Positions 1-7,943 of a stretch of 64,000 nucleotides of DNA are shown here, piece after piece. The stretch comes from Amycolatopsis regifaucium (GTDB lineage: Bacteria > Actinomycetota > Actinomycetes > Mycobacteriales > Pseudonocardiaceae), in NCBI RefSeq assembly GCF_001613935.1, contig NZ_LQCI01000007.1, forward strand, positions 28,691 through 92,690, given 5' to 3'. The stretch's first letter is position 1. Each line of letters starts with the position of its first letter. The position numbers and the translations under genes are program-made. The notes beneath the pieces were generated by a model, which saw only the letters and a program-made list of their open reading frames with translations, searched no databases and was not told where the DNA came from.

Positions 1-69
1 CTAGCGCAAGGAAGGGGGCCATCATGTACTTCACGCGAGCAAGAACCGCAGGTGACGAGTAGGTACCTA

Positions 70-95
70 AGAGAGGGTTCGCTCTAACCCTCTTT
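70..95. terminator. Hairpin terminator at the end of the SMR operon
   Basis: Perfect 8-bp inverted repeat (AGAGGGTT / AACCCTCT) with a 6-nt loop, flanked by AA on one side and TT on the other. It lies 50 nt beyond the stop codon of the reverse-strand SMR gene that ends at 145, so it probably ends that transcript; it could also serve a gene entering from the left edge. Confidence 0.5.
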
Positions 96-144
96 GACAC
101 TCACGACCCCAAGCCAGTCCGGAACCGCGTCCGAAGGCTCTGAA

Positions 145-564
145 TCAGGGTGCGGAATCAGGTACTCCTTCGGCGGCCCGCGGCTCGCCGGAGGTCAGTT
201 TCAATCCGATGACCCCGCCGATGATCGCCGCGAAGCAAACGCCTTTGAAGAATGTCAACGACTCACCGAAAAGCACGGATCCGAAGACCACCGTGCCGAC
301 GGAGCCGATACCCGTCCAGACGACGTACCCGATGCCGACATCGAGGTTCTTCAGCGCCACGCTGAGGAAGATGGTGGCACACGCGGCGGAGACGACCGTG
401 ATCAGCGAGGGCACGAGCAGCGTGAACCCTTTGCTCTGTCCCGTGCTCAACGTGAACACGATCTCGAACACCGCCGCGACCAGCAGCGCGGACCACGCGC
501 GCAAGCCCGCCCGTGGGCGATCTCGAACAGGCACTGCCGCGACTTCCTTAATCGGCGGGCTCAT
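145..564 (-). CDS. SMR-family multidrug efflux subunit (second of a pair)
   Basis: A 139-aa small multidrug-resistance membrane protein with four hydrophobic segments after a polar N-terminal tail of about 25 residues. The membrane-embedded glutamate of TM1 is present (AVFEIVF, matching EmrE Glu14), as is the family motif around TM3 (GYVVWTGIGSVGT). The ATG start overlaps the stop of the upstream SMR gene in an ATGA, so the two are translationally coupled. Paired SMR genes usually form an obligate heterodimeric drug/proton antiporter (EbrAB, YkkCD type), and the extended N-terminus on only one subunit fits that. Substrates cannot be read from sequence; quaternary cations are typical, and guanidinium is possible for some SMR proteins. 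Confidence 0.87.
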   Translation of the reverse strand: MSPPIKEVAAVPVRDRPRAGLRAWSALLVAAVFEIVFTLSTGQSKGFTLLVPSLITVVSAACATIFLSVALKNLDVGIGYVVWTGIGSVGTVVFGSVLFGESLTFFKGVCFAAIIGGVIGLKLTSGEPRAAEGVPDSAP

Positions 565-881
565 CCGCCGACCGTGGCGTGCAGTCCGGCGATGCCCAGA
601 ACGATGAAGGCGAAACACGTCATGCGGATCGCGGTGACACGCTCCTGCAGAAAGATCCTGCCGAAGACGATCGCACCGATGGTGCCCCCGCCGATGAGGA
701 TCGTGTACGCGACGGCGACATCGATATCGAGCATCACCAGGCTCAGCAGGTAGATCACGATCGCCGAGCACAGAATGGAGAACACGGACGGCCATGGTTT
801 CGTGAAACCTTCGGCCGCACGGGCGGCGAAGATGAAGGCGACTTCGAAGACGATGGCGATCCCCAGATACAGCCAGTGCAT
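561..881 (-). CDS. SMR-family multidrug efflux subunit (first of a pair)
   Basis: A 106-aa protein with four transmembrane segments, the standard length for an SMR protein. Glu13 in TM1 (IVFEVAF) is the conserved proton/substrate-binding residue, and TM3 carries AYTILIGGGTIGA. It is the promoter-proximal partner of the SMR gene that overlaps it by 4 nt. The LOG-family gene lies 54 nt upstream on the same strand, so all three may be cotranscribed. Membrane location and proton-coupled export are known for the family; heterodimer formation with the neighbour is inferred from the coupling. Confidence 0.87.
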   Translation of the reverse strand: MHWLYLGIAIVFEVAFIFAARAAEGFTKPWPSVFSILCSAIVIYLLSLVMLDIDVAVAYTILIGGGTIGAIVFGRIFLQERVTAIRMTCFAFIVLGIAGLHATVGG

Positions 882-935
882 GACACCTCGTGCTTTCCGT
901 GGTGGGGCGAACTGCCGCGGGCGCCGGCTCTCGGG

Positions 936-1550
936 TCAGTGAGCCCCGGACACGGCCGGGGATTTCAGCGATCGGGCGGCGGGGATCGGGTAGTGGCTCT
1001 CCGGTTCGAGCTCCATCAGGACCTTGTCCAGCAGAGTGACGGGATCGGCCTCGACGTGAACCCGGTCCCGGCTGTGCTGATGCAGAAATCCTTCGGTCAC
1101 CATGTGGTCGGCGAACTGCAACAGCAGCCGGTAGTAGCCGTTCGCGTCCAGCAGGCCGATCGGTTTGGTGTGCATCCCCAGATGCGCCCAGGTCCAGACC
1201 TCGAAGAGCTCCTCCAGTGTTCCGGCTCCACCGGGAAGAGCGATGAACCCTTGGGAAAGCTGAATCATCCTGGCCTTGCGGACGTGCATGTCGGCGACCA
1301 CATGGAGTTGGGTGATACCTCGGTGCGGTGCCTCGCCGCCGACGAAATGCTGGGGGATCACACCGATCACTTCGCCGCCCGCCGCGAGCGCCGCGTCGGC
1401 CACCGCGCCCATCGTGCCGTATCGCGCGCCGCCGTAAACGAGACCGAAGCCGCGCTCCGCGAGCAGCGTGCCCACGGCCGCCGCCTGACTCAGGTATCGC
1501 GGGTCGTTTCCCGTCGAAGAGCCACAAAAGACAGTGATACGCTTTTTCAC
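936..1550 (-). CDS. LOG-family nucleoside 5'-monophosphate phosphoribohydrolase
   Basis: A 204-aa cytosolic Rossmann-like protein of the LONELY GUY family. The signature PGGAGTLEE is intact near residue 107, and the N-terminus has the expected nucleotide-binding FCGSSTG with YGGARYGTMGA. LOG enzymes cleave the N-glycosidic bond of (cytokinin) nucleoside monophosphates to give free base and ribose 5-phosphate; in bacteria many act on AMP or IMP and their physiological role is often unclear. The gene ends 54 nt before the SMR pair and shares its strand. Nothing nearby suggests cytokinin synthesis, as no isopentenyltransferase is in view, so a nucleotide-salvage or housekeeping role is equally likely. 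Confidence 0.9.
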   Translation of the reverse strand: MKKRITVFCGSSTGNDPRYLSQAAAVGTLLAERGFGLVYGGARYGTMGAVADAALAAGGEVIGVIPQHFVGGEAPHRGITQLHVVADMHVRKARMIQLSQGFIALPGGAGTLEELFEVWTWAHLGMHTKPIGLLDANGYYRLLLQFADHMVTEGFLHQHSRDRVHVEADPVTLLDKVLMELEPESHYPIPAARSLKSPAVSGAH

Positions 1551-1678
1551 GAGAACGCCTCCTGAGCCATTCCGCCGTCAGCGGAAGTCGCCACCGGCAC
1601 TGATCGGCCGTGGAAGTCTGATATTCCAAGGTGAGACGGTACGCCGAAGTGTCGGCAATGCCGGAAAAATACTGCACG

Positions 1679-1921
1679 TTATCGCACTTTTGGTAGACGT
1701 CCGGCCACTGCCTTGCCTTCGTCGGTGTCCAGGCCGAGCATCGAGAGCAGACCGGTGCGTTCTTCCTCGTCGCGGGCGAGCCGGCAGACGATTCGAGCCG
1801 CGCGTGCCCGGATCTCCTCACCCGGGGAGTCCATGGACACTTCACCGCTGGTGCCCGGCAACCGGTAGACCGGTGCCCGACGGGGGGTTCCTGGCTGGGA
1901 TCGGTGCGGAGTCTTCGCCAT
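1679..1921 (-). CDS. Small hypothetical protein
   Basis: An 80-aa hydrophilic protein with no recognised domain. The C-terminal 50 residues look helical and charged (GEEIRARAARIVCRLARDEEE, then a short LLSMLGLDTDEG turn). The start was chosen at the ATG opening MAKTPHRS because a GAGGG ribosome binding site sits 7 nt ahead of it; two upstream in-frame starts (to 2002) lack one. It reads in the same direction as the LOG and SMR genes but is separated from LOG by 128 nt. The family was not recognised. Confidence 0.5.
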   Translation of the reverse strand: MAKTPHRSQPGTPRRAPVYRLPGTSGEVSMDSPGEEIRARAARIVCRLARDEEERTGLLSMLGLDTDEGKAVAGRLPKVR

Positions 1922-2245
1922 CGGCATGCCCTCGGTCGTGACAGTACGCGGTCCGGAGGTGGCGACAGCGCTGCCGAATCGGGTGATCTGGGGTTCTTGC
2001 ACGGGACTGTACGAGCGATTTCGCGTTCGAAACCTCTCCCGGATGTGAACGTGTCCATTCGGGAATGATCGCGGGACAGGCGGGCAAGGTCTTGCCGGTC
2101 GCCGTCACCCCGCACACGGTTCCATGGGGCAGACCCGCTGCCCGAAAGTCTTCGCGTGGTGGTCTTTTGGAGTGCGACAAGGGTTGTATTGTTGCCGTAA
2201 CGGTACGTGACTGAGGCAATTTTCTGGATCGGCAGGTAAAGGTCG

Positions 2246-3346
2246 ATGTCCGTTAGTCTTTCTTTTCTCGAGTGGGACCATGAACTGGCGGCCGCCGAAC
2301 GTGACTTCTATTCGGCGGCGATGGAATGGCACTTCGGTCCGGAGACAGGGTCGCAGTTCTGGCTGTCCAAGGCGGACTCCCTCGGCTTCGATCCGCGCCG
2401 AGACGTCCGCACCCACGCCGATCTACGCCGGTTCCCGAACGTGGTCGGCGAACTGCGGAACGTGCCGGTCGAAGCCCTGATACCGCGGGGATACGGTGAC
2501 CGGCCGGATGTGATCGGCGCCTTCGACAGCGGTGGCACCACAGGCGCGCCGAAGCGCGTGCTGCTGATGTCGGACTGGATGCGGCATTCCTTGACGTGGA
2601 AGTCGCTGCGCATGGACGAGCTGGGATTCCCGCTCGAAGCCAACTGGCTGACGATCGCGCCGAGCGGACCGCATATCTTCGGCAGGTTGATGGCCGAGGT
2701 GACCCGGATGCGAGGCGGCATCTGTTTCACGATCGACCTCGATCCGCGTTGGGTACGCAAATCGCTGGCGCTGGGACGCACGGAAGAGGCGAACAGGTAC
2801 GCCGAGCATGTGGTGGTTCAGGCGCAGTCGATCCTCGAACAACAGGACATCGGCGTTCTCGTCGTGACGCCGCCTTTGCTCGTCCGGATGGCCGAGTCCG
2901 ACCGCCTGGTGGACCTCGTCAACGAGAAGGTGTCGGTGATCATGTGGGGTGGGGCGCATCTGGACGCCGACACCCGCGAGGTCCTGCAGGGTGAGGTCTT
3001 CCCGAAGGTACGGCTTTGCGGCCAGTACGGGAGCACCATGATCCTGGGCGGGAGCATGGAGCGCGCGGGTTCCCGAACGCCGCCGGGACAATGCGTGTTC
3101 GATTCTTTCTCGCCCTACACGACGTTTTCGGTCGTCGATCCCGACTCATTGACGGAGGTCGCCGAGGGCGAGCGCGGCCAGGTCGTCATGCATCACGTCA
3201 GCAAGTCCCTGTTGCTGCCGAACAACCTGGAGCGGGACCTCGCCACCAGGGTCGCCGCGCCGGCCGGCTCCTTGGGTGTCTCCGTCGCCGACGTCACACC
3301 CATCGCCGTTTTCGAGGACGCTCAGGTCATCGAAGGTGTTTACTGA
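2246..3346 (+). CDS. LuxE/PaaK-type acyl-adenylating enzyme (EhpF-like)
   Basis: A 366-aa member of the ANL adenylating superfamily, short like LuxE acyl-protein synthetase and EhpF rather than full-length acyl-CoA ligases. The phosphate-binding loop is clear near residue 92 (FDSGGTTGAPKR), and an ATP-contacting LCGQYGSTM lies near 258. The enzyme should activate a carboxylic acid as an acyl-AMP. Its stop codon overlaps the start of an aldehyde-dehydrogenase-fold gene, and a methyltransferase follows. The pairing of a small adenylating enzyme with an acyl reductase resembles LuxE/LuxC and, for aromatic acids, the EhpF/EhpG pair of griseoluteic acid biosynthesis, in which a phenazine carboxylate is reduced to an aldehyde. 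No phenazine core genes are in the window, so the substrate is unknown. Start: ATG with AAAGG 5 nt upstream. Confidence 0.8.
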   Translation: MSVSLSFLEWDHELAAAERDFYSAAMEWHFGPETGSQFWLSKADSLGFDPRRDVRTHADLRRFPNVVGELRNVPVEALIPRGYGDRPDVIGAFDSGGTTGAPKRVLLMSDWMRHSLTWKSLRMDELGFPLEANWLTIAPSGPHIFGRLMAEVTRMRGGICFTIDLDPRWVRKSLALGRTEEANRYAEHVVVQAQSILEQQDIGVLVVTPPLLVRMAESDRLVDLVNEKVSVIMWGGAHLDADTREVLQGEVFPKVRLCGQYGSTMILGGSMERAGSRTPPGQCVFDSFSPYTTFSVVDPDSLTEVAEGERGQVVMHHVSKSLLLPNNLERDLATRVAAPAGSLGVSVADVTPIAVFEDAQVIEGVY

Positions 3347-4719
3347 TGGCCGTCATTCCGCGCCTGGACGCGCTCGGCCCTTCGAATACCTTCCGGTCGC
3401 ACCGTGTCGACGAGGTGACCGGTGTGGACGGGACCGCGCTCGCGGAACTCAGCCTGGCTCCCGGTCTCTACGTGAAGCGCAGTATCGCGAAGATGCGAAA
3501 TGCGCGTCCGATGCCCTTGTCGGTACGGATCGACCGGATCGCGGCCGCGGGGGCACGGTTTTTGCGAACGGTCGACGGGGTCTCGCTGGACGAACACGAG
3601 CGACGGGTGTCGCAAGCGTCCGGCGTGGCGTTGTCCGTGGTCCGGGAGGCCTCCCAGGCCATCGTGCGCACCGCCGCGGCGGTGGGGGAGTCGGTACGGC
3701 GCGCGCGCCCGCTCGGAACCGATGACGATTGGCACGACGTCTCTTCGGCGGGAGCGGTCTGGACACGCCGAGGTGACGTGCTCGCGGTGCAGGCACCGGG
3801 AAATCATCCGGCGACCCACGCCGCTTGGCTCGAGGCGCTCGCGTTGGGATACCGAGTTGCCGTACGTCCGTCGCGACGGGAACCGTTCACCCCGTATCGC
3901 CTGGTCCAGGCTCTCCGAATGAGTGGATTCGGCACTGATCAGGTGACTTTCCTGCCCACGGACCACACCGTGGCCCGGGAGTTCGTCGATACCGCGGATC
4001 TGGCCTTGGTCTATGGCGGAAGCGACGCCGTGGCCAGGTATCGGGACCGGGGAGATGTGCTCGTGCAGGGACCGGGCCGCTCCAAGGTCTTGATCGCCGA
4101 CGGCGATTGGGCCGAGCATGTCGAGACCGTGGTGTCGTCGGTGGCCGGCTTCGGTGGCACCGCTTGCGTGAACGCCTCGGCGGTTCTGGTCGACGGCGAA
4201 GCGGCCGCTTTCGCGAAAGAACTCGCCCGCCGGCTGGCTGAAGTCGCCGTGCTGCCACCGGCGAGCGACGCCGCTGTTCTCCCCGCGTTCTCGGTGGAAC
4301 GCGCGCGGGAAATCGAGACTTACCTGCGGAGCGAGCTGAACGGTGGCGAGCTGCTGTCCGGCGGTGAGCTTCTCGAAACGTTGCCCGGTGGCGGTGCGGT
4401 CCTGCGACCGGCCGTCGTCCTGCTCGACCGTCCGGATCCGTCGCGGCTCGGCATCGAGCTTCCGTTCCCGTGCGTATGGGTCGCCCCATGGTCGCCTGCG
4501 GACGGGATCACGCCACTTCGCCACAGCCTGACCGTCACCGCCATCACCGGCGACGACGAACTGTTGGCGTCGTTGATCGAGGAAACCACCATCGGCAACC
4601 TGCACATCGGTGACCGGCCGACCCACGAGATGCGACCCGGCCTGCCGCACGACGGGCACCTGGCGGAGTTCCTGATGCGAAGCAAGACCGTGATCCGGGG
4701 CGACTTCGCCCACCACTGA
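3346..4719 (+). CDS. Acyl-AMP/acyl-thioester reductase of the aldehyde dehydrogenase fold (EhpG/LuxC-like)
   Basis: A 457-aa protein with the aldehyde-dehydrogenase architecture: an NAD(P)-binding half with AVQAPGNHPATHA and LALGYRVAVRPSRRE, then a catalytic segment GFGGTACVNASA whose Cys is the expected nucleophile. It overlaps the adenylating enzyme by one base, so the two are cotranslated. Inferred role: takes the activated acyl group and reduces it with NAD(P)H to an aldehyde, as LuxC does for fatty acids and as proposed for EhpG with phenazine carboxylates. It is not a classical betaine- or acetaldehyde-type dehydrogenase, because the general-base Glu region is poorly conserved, consistent with a reductase rather than an oxidase. 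Confidence 0.75.
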   Translation: MAVIPRLDALGPSNTFRSHRVDEVTGVDGTALAELSLAPGLYVKRSIAKMRNARPMPLSVRIDRIAAAGARFLRTVDGVSLDEHERRVSQASGVALSVVREASQAIVRTAAAVGESVRRARPLGTDDDWHDVSSAGAVWTRRGDVLAVQAPGNHPATHAAWLEALALGYRVAVRPSRREPFTPYRLVQALRMSGFGTDQVTFLPTDHTVAREFVDTADLALVYGGSDAVARYRDRGDVLVQGPGRSKVLIADGDWAEHVETVVSSVAGFGGTACVNASAVLVDGEAAAFAKELARRLAEVAVLPPASDAAVLPAFSVERAREIETYLRSELNGGELLSGGELLETLPGGGAVLRPAVVLLDRPDPSRLGIELPFPCVWVAPWSPADGITPLRHSLTVTAITGDDELLASLIEETTIGNLHIGDRPTHEMRPGLPHDGHLAEFLMRSKTVIRGDFAHH

Positions 4720-4750
4720 GACGGCTTTGGTCAAGTCGGGAGGACCGAAA

Positions 4751-6400
4751 GTGTTGAGCAGCCAAGACGAACTCCGGTTGTACAGGGCGGCCTCGCTGGC
4801 CGCCCGGTCGACCGCCCCAGGAGCCCTTACCCGCCTTCTCGGGAATCCAGCCGCCGCTGACATCGACCATCGAGTCGAGTTCGATCACGTCGCGGTCCTC
4901 GTTTTTCCTGATTCCGTAACGGATGTCCGCGACTTCTTCGCCGAGGCAGGCTTCGAGACGGGGCCTTCCGTGCCGAGCCGGGTGGTCCGGTCCAGGCTCG
5001 CCGAGCGGCATCGTGTCGCCGAGGACGATCTGGACGTCACCATCGTTCACGCGTCGCCGATCACGGGCATAGGTGGCAACCTCGAGATCTTCGTCCTTCC
5101 ACGCGGCTCGGCCGAGAGTGTCGCGCCGGGGCTCATCGAGCGTGAGCGCGCCAGGGAAGAGGAGGCCCATACCGGTTGGCTGGTCGCGGAGGGGGAACTC
5201 GAGCGAACCCGGCGGACCTGCCGGGACGTTCTCGGGATGGAACCCGACGGTGGTGGCCACAATCCCCATGAAGATCCCGGTACGGGCGGCCGGTCGGTGG
5301 TGTACTTCAAGGCCCCGGCAGGCGACAAGGGCTACCGCCCCCGGTTCGAACTGACCGCGCGTGGACACCACGCGGAGGTTCTCGCCGCGCACGTGGGGGA
5401 GCCGGTGTCGATGCCCGACGAGCACACCGCTCTGCTGTCGCTCCTCGCCGGCCACTGGTCGGCACGTGCTCTCCACGTGGCCGTCGAGCTGGGGATTCCG
5501 GACGCTATCGGCGACGAGGCGCTCGAGCCCGGGGAAGTGGCACATCGTATCGGTTGTGATGCCCGCGCCACCGCGCGTTTTCTGCGGTTCCTCGTGCGGG
5601 TGGGCCTGGTCCGGCAGCGAGCGAACGGGTGCTACGAGACGACGGAGAGGGGAAGACTCCTCCGTGCGGACAACCCATTCAGCGACTTGACCCGGCTCTA
5701 CGGTAACGAATTCTACGACGCCTGGAACGATCTCACCGCGGCCCTGCGAACGGGTCGTACGGCCTTCAGTCATCACTATGGGGTGGAGCATTTCGACTAT
5801 TTCGCCACCGCCCCGGAGTCGTCCCGGACCTTCGACCGCGCCATGCAAGCCGTCACCCGCCTCGTCGCGAAGGAGCTCAGCCACTCCTGTCCTTTCCCCG
5901 CCGAAACGACCGTGGTCGACATCGGGGGCGGCAACGGCACACTGCTACGTACGATCGTGGACGAGCATCCCGGCGTGGCGGGCGTGGTGTTCGATCGCGC
6001 GCACGTCATCGAAGCTGCGATGGCCGACCCTGACGGCAGGGTGCGCTTCGCGGCAGGCGACTTCTTCGAGGAAGTACCCGCGGGTGCGCAGACGTATCTG
6101 CTGTCCCGGGTGCTGCACGACTGGGATGACGAGGATTGCGACCGCATCTTGCACAACTGTCGCCGTGCTTGTGATGCCGGCACCAGGCTTCTCGTGGTGG
6201 AACGCCTGCTTTCGGGCGGCTCGCCGAGCCGGCCGGCCGATCTCGCCGAACCCTGGGATCTGCAGATGCTCGCGGTCACCGGTGGCCGGGAACGTGATCG
6301 GACGGAATACGAAAAGCTCCTGCACGGATCGGGTTTCCGTGTCGATCAGGTGATCGCGATGCCGGTGGATCTGAACCTTCTCGTCGCCACCGCGATCTGA
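4751..6400 (+). CDS. Fused VOC-like domain and SAM-dependent O-methyltransferase
   Basis: A 549-aa two-domain protein. Residues about 35-190 resemble a vicinal-oxygen-chelate/glyoxalase-like module (FDHVAVLVFPDSVTDVRDFF, then a second half ending in YFKAPAGDKGYRPRFEL). Residues about 210-549 are a plant-type O-methyltransferase with a dimerisation winged helix (LLAGHWSARALHVAVELGI), SAM motif VVDIGGGNGTLL and the catalytic-His region LSRVLHDWDDEDC, as in phenazine and polyketide O-methyltransferases. The GTG start is preceded by GGGAGG at 7 nt spacing. It closes the operon with the adenylation/reductase pair, so the likely substrate is the same small aromatic acid or aldehyde. The VOC-methyltransferase fusion is unusual; the front domain may bind substrate or metal, which is a guess. 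Confidence 0.8.
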   Translation: MLSSQDELRLYRAASLAARSTAPGALTRLLGNPAAADIDHRVEFDHVAVLVFPDSVTDVRDFFAEAGFETGPSVPSRVVRSRLAERHRVAEDDLDVTIVHASPITGIGGNLEIFVLPRGSAESVAPGLIERERAREEEAHTGWLVAEGELERTRRTCRDVLGMEPDGGGHNPHEDPGTGGRSVVYFKAPAGDKGYRPRFELTARGHHAEVLAAHVGEPVSMPDEHTALLSLLAGHWSARALHVAVELGIPDAIGDEALEPGEVAHRIGCDARATARFLRFLVRVGLVRQRANGCYETTERGRLLRADNPFSDLTRLYGNEFYDAWNDLTAALRTGRTAFSHHYGVEHFDYFATAPESSRTFDRAMQAVTRLVAKELSHSCPFPAETTVVDIGGGNGTLLRTIVDEHPGVAGVVFDRAHVIEAAMADPDGRVRFAAGDFFEEVPAGAQTYLLSRVLHDWDDEDCDRILHNCRRACDAGTRLLVVERLLSGGSPSRPADLAEPWDLQMLAVTGGRERDRTEYEKLLHGSGFRVDQVIAMPVDLNLLVATAI

Positions 6401-6433
6401 TCCACCGCAGAACTCACCTTTCGCGGGACTGCG

Positions 6434-6466
6434 TCGTCGTAGTGGACAGAAGATCCACTACGACGA
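6434..6466. promoter_or_regulatory. Perfect 13-bp inverted repeat abutting the AhpD ribosome binding site
   Basis: Arms TCGTCGTAGTGGA and TCCACTACGACGA are exact reverse complements separated by 7 nt. The last base of the right arm is the first A of the AAGGAG ribosome binding site of the gene starting at 6478. This position suits a repressor operator over the transcription start or an mRNA hairpin next to the ribosome binding site. No regulator gene adjoins it intact; a sigma-factor remnant lies just downstream. Confidence 0.6.
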
Positions 6467-6477
6467 AGGAGATCGCG

Positions 6478-6951
6478 ATGGACACCCGGCTCGACTACTT
6501 CCGCAACCCCGTCGGCGGAAAGTTCATGAGGACCATCATTTCGGCCGGGAGAGCGCTGGCCGACGCACCCCTGTCGCTCACGACCCAGGAACTGGTGCGG
6601 ATGCGCGCGAGCCAGATCAACGGTTGCGCCGTCTGCCTGGACATCCACACCAAGGAGGCCGCCGCCGCGGGCGAGTCGGACGTGCGGATCAACCTCGTCG
6701 CGGCCTGGCGCGAGGCGACGGTCTTCAGCGAAGCCGAGCGCGCGGCGCTGGAGCTGACCGAGCAGGCCTGCCGGATGGCCGACAGCGCGGGCGGCGTCAC
6801 CGATGAGGCATGGTCGAACGCCGCTCGGCACTACGACGAGGACCAGCTCGCCGCGCTGGTGGCGGTGATCGCGCTGATCAACGCCTTCAACCGGGTGAAC
6901 GTCCTCGTGCAGAACCCCGCCGGGGACTACCAGGCGGGGCAGTTCGCCTAG
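6478..6951 (+). CDS. AhpD-like carboxymuconolactone decarboxylase family protein
   Basis: A 157-aa all-helical protein of the CMD/AhpD family. The redox pair sits in INGCAVCLDIHTKEA with the following His, the usual CxxC-x(3)-H arrangement for peroxidase activity. The conserved LNLVAAWREATVFSEAERAALELTE and HYDEDQLAALVAVIALINAFNR segments are complete. The role is probably reduction of organic hydroperoxides in the cytosol with an unidentified electron donor. The ATG at 6478 was chosen over an in-frame GTG 36 nt upstream because AAGGAG precedes it by 6 nt. In many actinomycetes such genes sit beside an ECF sigma factor; here only a sigma C-terminal fragment follows on the opposite strand. Expression is probably controlled through the inverted repeat directly upstream. 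Confidence 0.88.
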   Translation: MDTRLDYFRNPVGGKFMRTIISAGRALADAPLSLTTQELVRMRASQINGCAVCLDIHTKEAAAAGESDVRINLVAAWREATVFSEAERAALELTEQACRMADSAGGVTDEAWSNAARHYDEDQLAALVAVIALINAFNRVNVLVQNPAGDYQAGQFA

Positions 6952-6952
6952 C

Positions 6953-7001
6953 GACCGTGACGCCGGGCCAGTGTTGCCGACACGGGCCCGGCGTCACGGT
7001 C
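6953..7001. terminator. Strong bidirectional hairpin terminator
   Basis: Perfect 17-bp arms (GACCGTGACGCCGGGCC and its complement) around a 15-nt loop, starting 2 nt after the AhpD stop codon. It also touches the stop codon of the reverse-strand sigma-factor remnant (7000-7002), so it probably served as a shared terminator for the two convergent genes. Confidence 0.8.
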
Positions 7002-7215
7002 ACTCACCCGTCCACGGGCGGAGCTTCTCGGGATTGCGGACACCCCAGATGCGCCGGATGGCGCTGGCGGTCGCCGTCCTGTTCACCGGATGGACGGTCG
7101 CCGTCGTACCGGGCGGCGGTGGGGCCGAACGCGGCTGGAACTTCGCGAAGGCTGTCGTCGGCAACGCGTATCCGATCGGTTTCTCGTCGCGGTGCTCGTC
7201 GTGGTCAGGGGACCC
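7000..7215 (-). pseudogene. C-terminal remnant of an ECF sigma factor (SigJ-like)
   Basis: The reverse strand reads ...PPGTTATVHPVNRTATAS then IRRIWGVRNPEKLRPWTGE and a TGA stop. The closing RNPEKLR motif and the upstream PGTT-x-PVxVNG-like stretch are typical of the SnoaL-like tail of SigJ-type ECF sigma factors, which often accompany AhpD/CMD genes. Sigma domains 2 and 4 are missing and the residual tail is shortened. I infer a decayed partner of the adjacent AhpD-like gene. Confidence 0.5.
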
Positions 7216-7220
7216 TCCTG

Positions 7221-7238
7221 GTGTATAACGCCATACAC
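7221..7238. promoter_or_regulatory. Operator-like palindrome GTGTAT-N6-ATACAC
   Basis: A perfect 6-bp inverted repeat with a 6-nt spacer beginning AACG. A second site of the same design (TGTATA-N6-TATACA, spacer ACGACC) lies at 7945-7962, so both share GTGTATAACG. Palindromes with GTATA/TATAC half-sites are common targets of GntR (FadR-type) regulators, and a fragment of one lies at 7805-7879. No intact target gene is evident. Confidence 0.4.
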
Positions 7239-7254
7239 GCCGGGAGAAAAGAAG

Positions 7255-7359
7255 TCATTTGTCGGGATTTGGCGCCTTTTCTTGACCCTCCTGCGTATAC
7301 AGCAAAAAGAACGCCAAGATGGCGAGAATCCCGGCGACGTGGGTGCCGAACGCCGTCAC
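7255..7359 (-). CDS. Possible 34-aa single-pass membrane peptide
   Basis: An open frame from GTG reading VTAFGTHVAGILAILAFFLL then a charged tail YTQEGQEKAPNPDK and TGA. One hydrophobic helix followed by a polar tail is what a small membrane peptide looks like, but there is no good ribosome binding site and the surroundings are decayed DNA. It may be a remnant of the end of a larger membrane protein. Confidence 0.22.
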   Translation of the reverse strand: MTAFGTHVAGILAILAFFLLYTQEGQEKAPNPDK

Positions 7360-7536
7360 GATAGATCCAGAGTGGGCAGCAGGTAGTTAAGAGGACGACA
7401 GGGAGGAAGATCCGCACTGGATCGACCTCGGCGATATCCACCCGGCGCGGTACCGCGCCGGGTGGAGAGCATGAGCCCGGCCGTCTTCTCAAGGTCTCCT
7501 TGCTTACCCTGATGGCATCGCCGCCCCGTCTCACAC

Positions 7537-7591
7537 CTTGATCAACGGAAGATCCGGGACACTGAACGTCCCTGATCTTCCGTTGATCAAG
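7537..7591. repeat. Long near-perfect hairpin (18-bp arms)
   Basis: CTTGATCAACGGAAGATC and its exact complement are separated by 19 nt that themselves contain a GGGAC/GTCCC inner stem. It lies in gene-free DNA between decayed gene fragments. It could be a terminator left from a lost gene, an intergenic repeat or an operator; no coding function is visible. Confidence 0.6.
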
Positions 7592-7804
7592 TTCGTGCCG
7601 ATTACGACCTGGGGACCGGCGCCCGCGCAAGCCCCACGCCAGTAGGCGAGTTGTAGTCAAGTGCTCCTCCTCAGGCTCGGCGCATGCTGACTGTCCATCA
7701 GGGACTGCCGGGCAACTCCGTGTCTGATTCAGGCCAGGTTCCGGTAACCAGTCCGCACCCGTGGGAGGACACGCCGTATTTGGCCCCGTCAGGGGAGCGC
7801 CTGC

Positions 7805-7879
7805 GTCGTCTACGAAGCTTTGGCAGCGGGGGACGGGAGCGAAGTGGCGGCCCGCATGCGCAGGCACATCGAGACCGCG
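7805..7879 (+). pseudogene. C-terminal scrap of a GntR/FCD regulator
   Basis: The forward frame reads VVYEALAAGDGSEVAARM then RRHIETA. This is the closing helix pair of the FCD ligand domain of FadR-type GntR regulators, typically AI..GD...A...M..HI. Upstream sequence in the frame does not resemble the rest of the domain and no HTH is present. Two GTGTATAACG palindromes flank this fragment and may be fossil operators of the lost regulator. Confidence 0.42.
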
Positions 7880-7943
7880 CGTCCTGGAAGACCGGAAGTC
7901 GGTCGAGGCGGCCGAACTCTACGCCATCCGCTGGCCCCATTAA

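Noticed and set aside
145..2115. 656-codon reverse frame spanning the SMR and LOG genes
   Set aside because: Only its last 139 residues are protein-like (the second SMR subunit). The rest is a low-complexity frame-shifted reading of the other genes.
2246..6400. Assigning the adenylation/reductase/methyltransferase operon to a phenazine cluster
   Set aside because: The resemblance to EhpF/EhpG is suggestive, but no phz core gene is in the window, so the pathway is left open.
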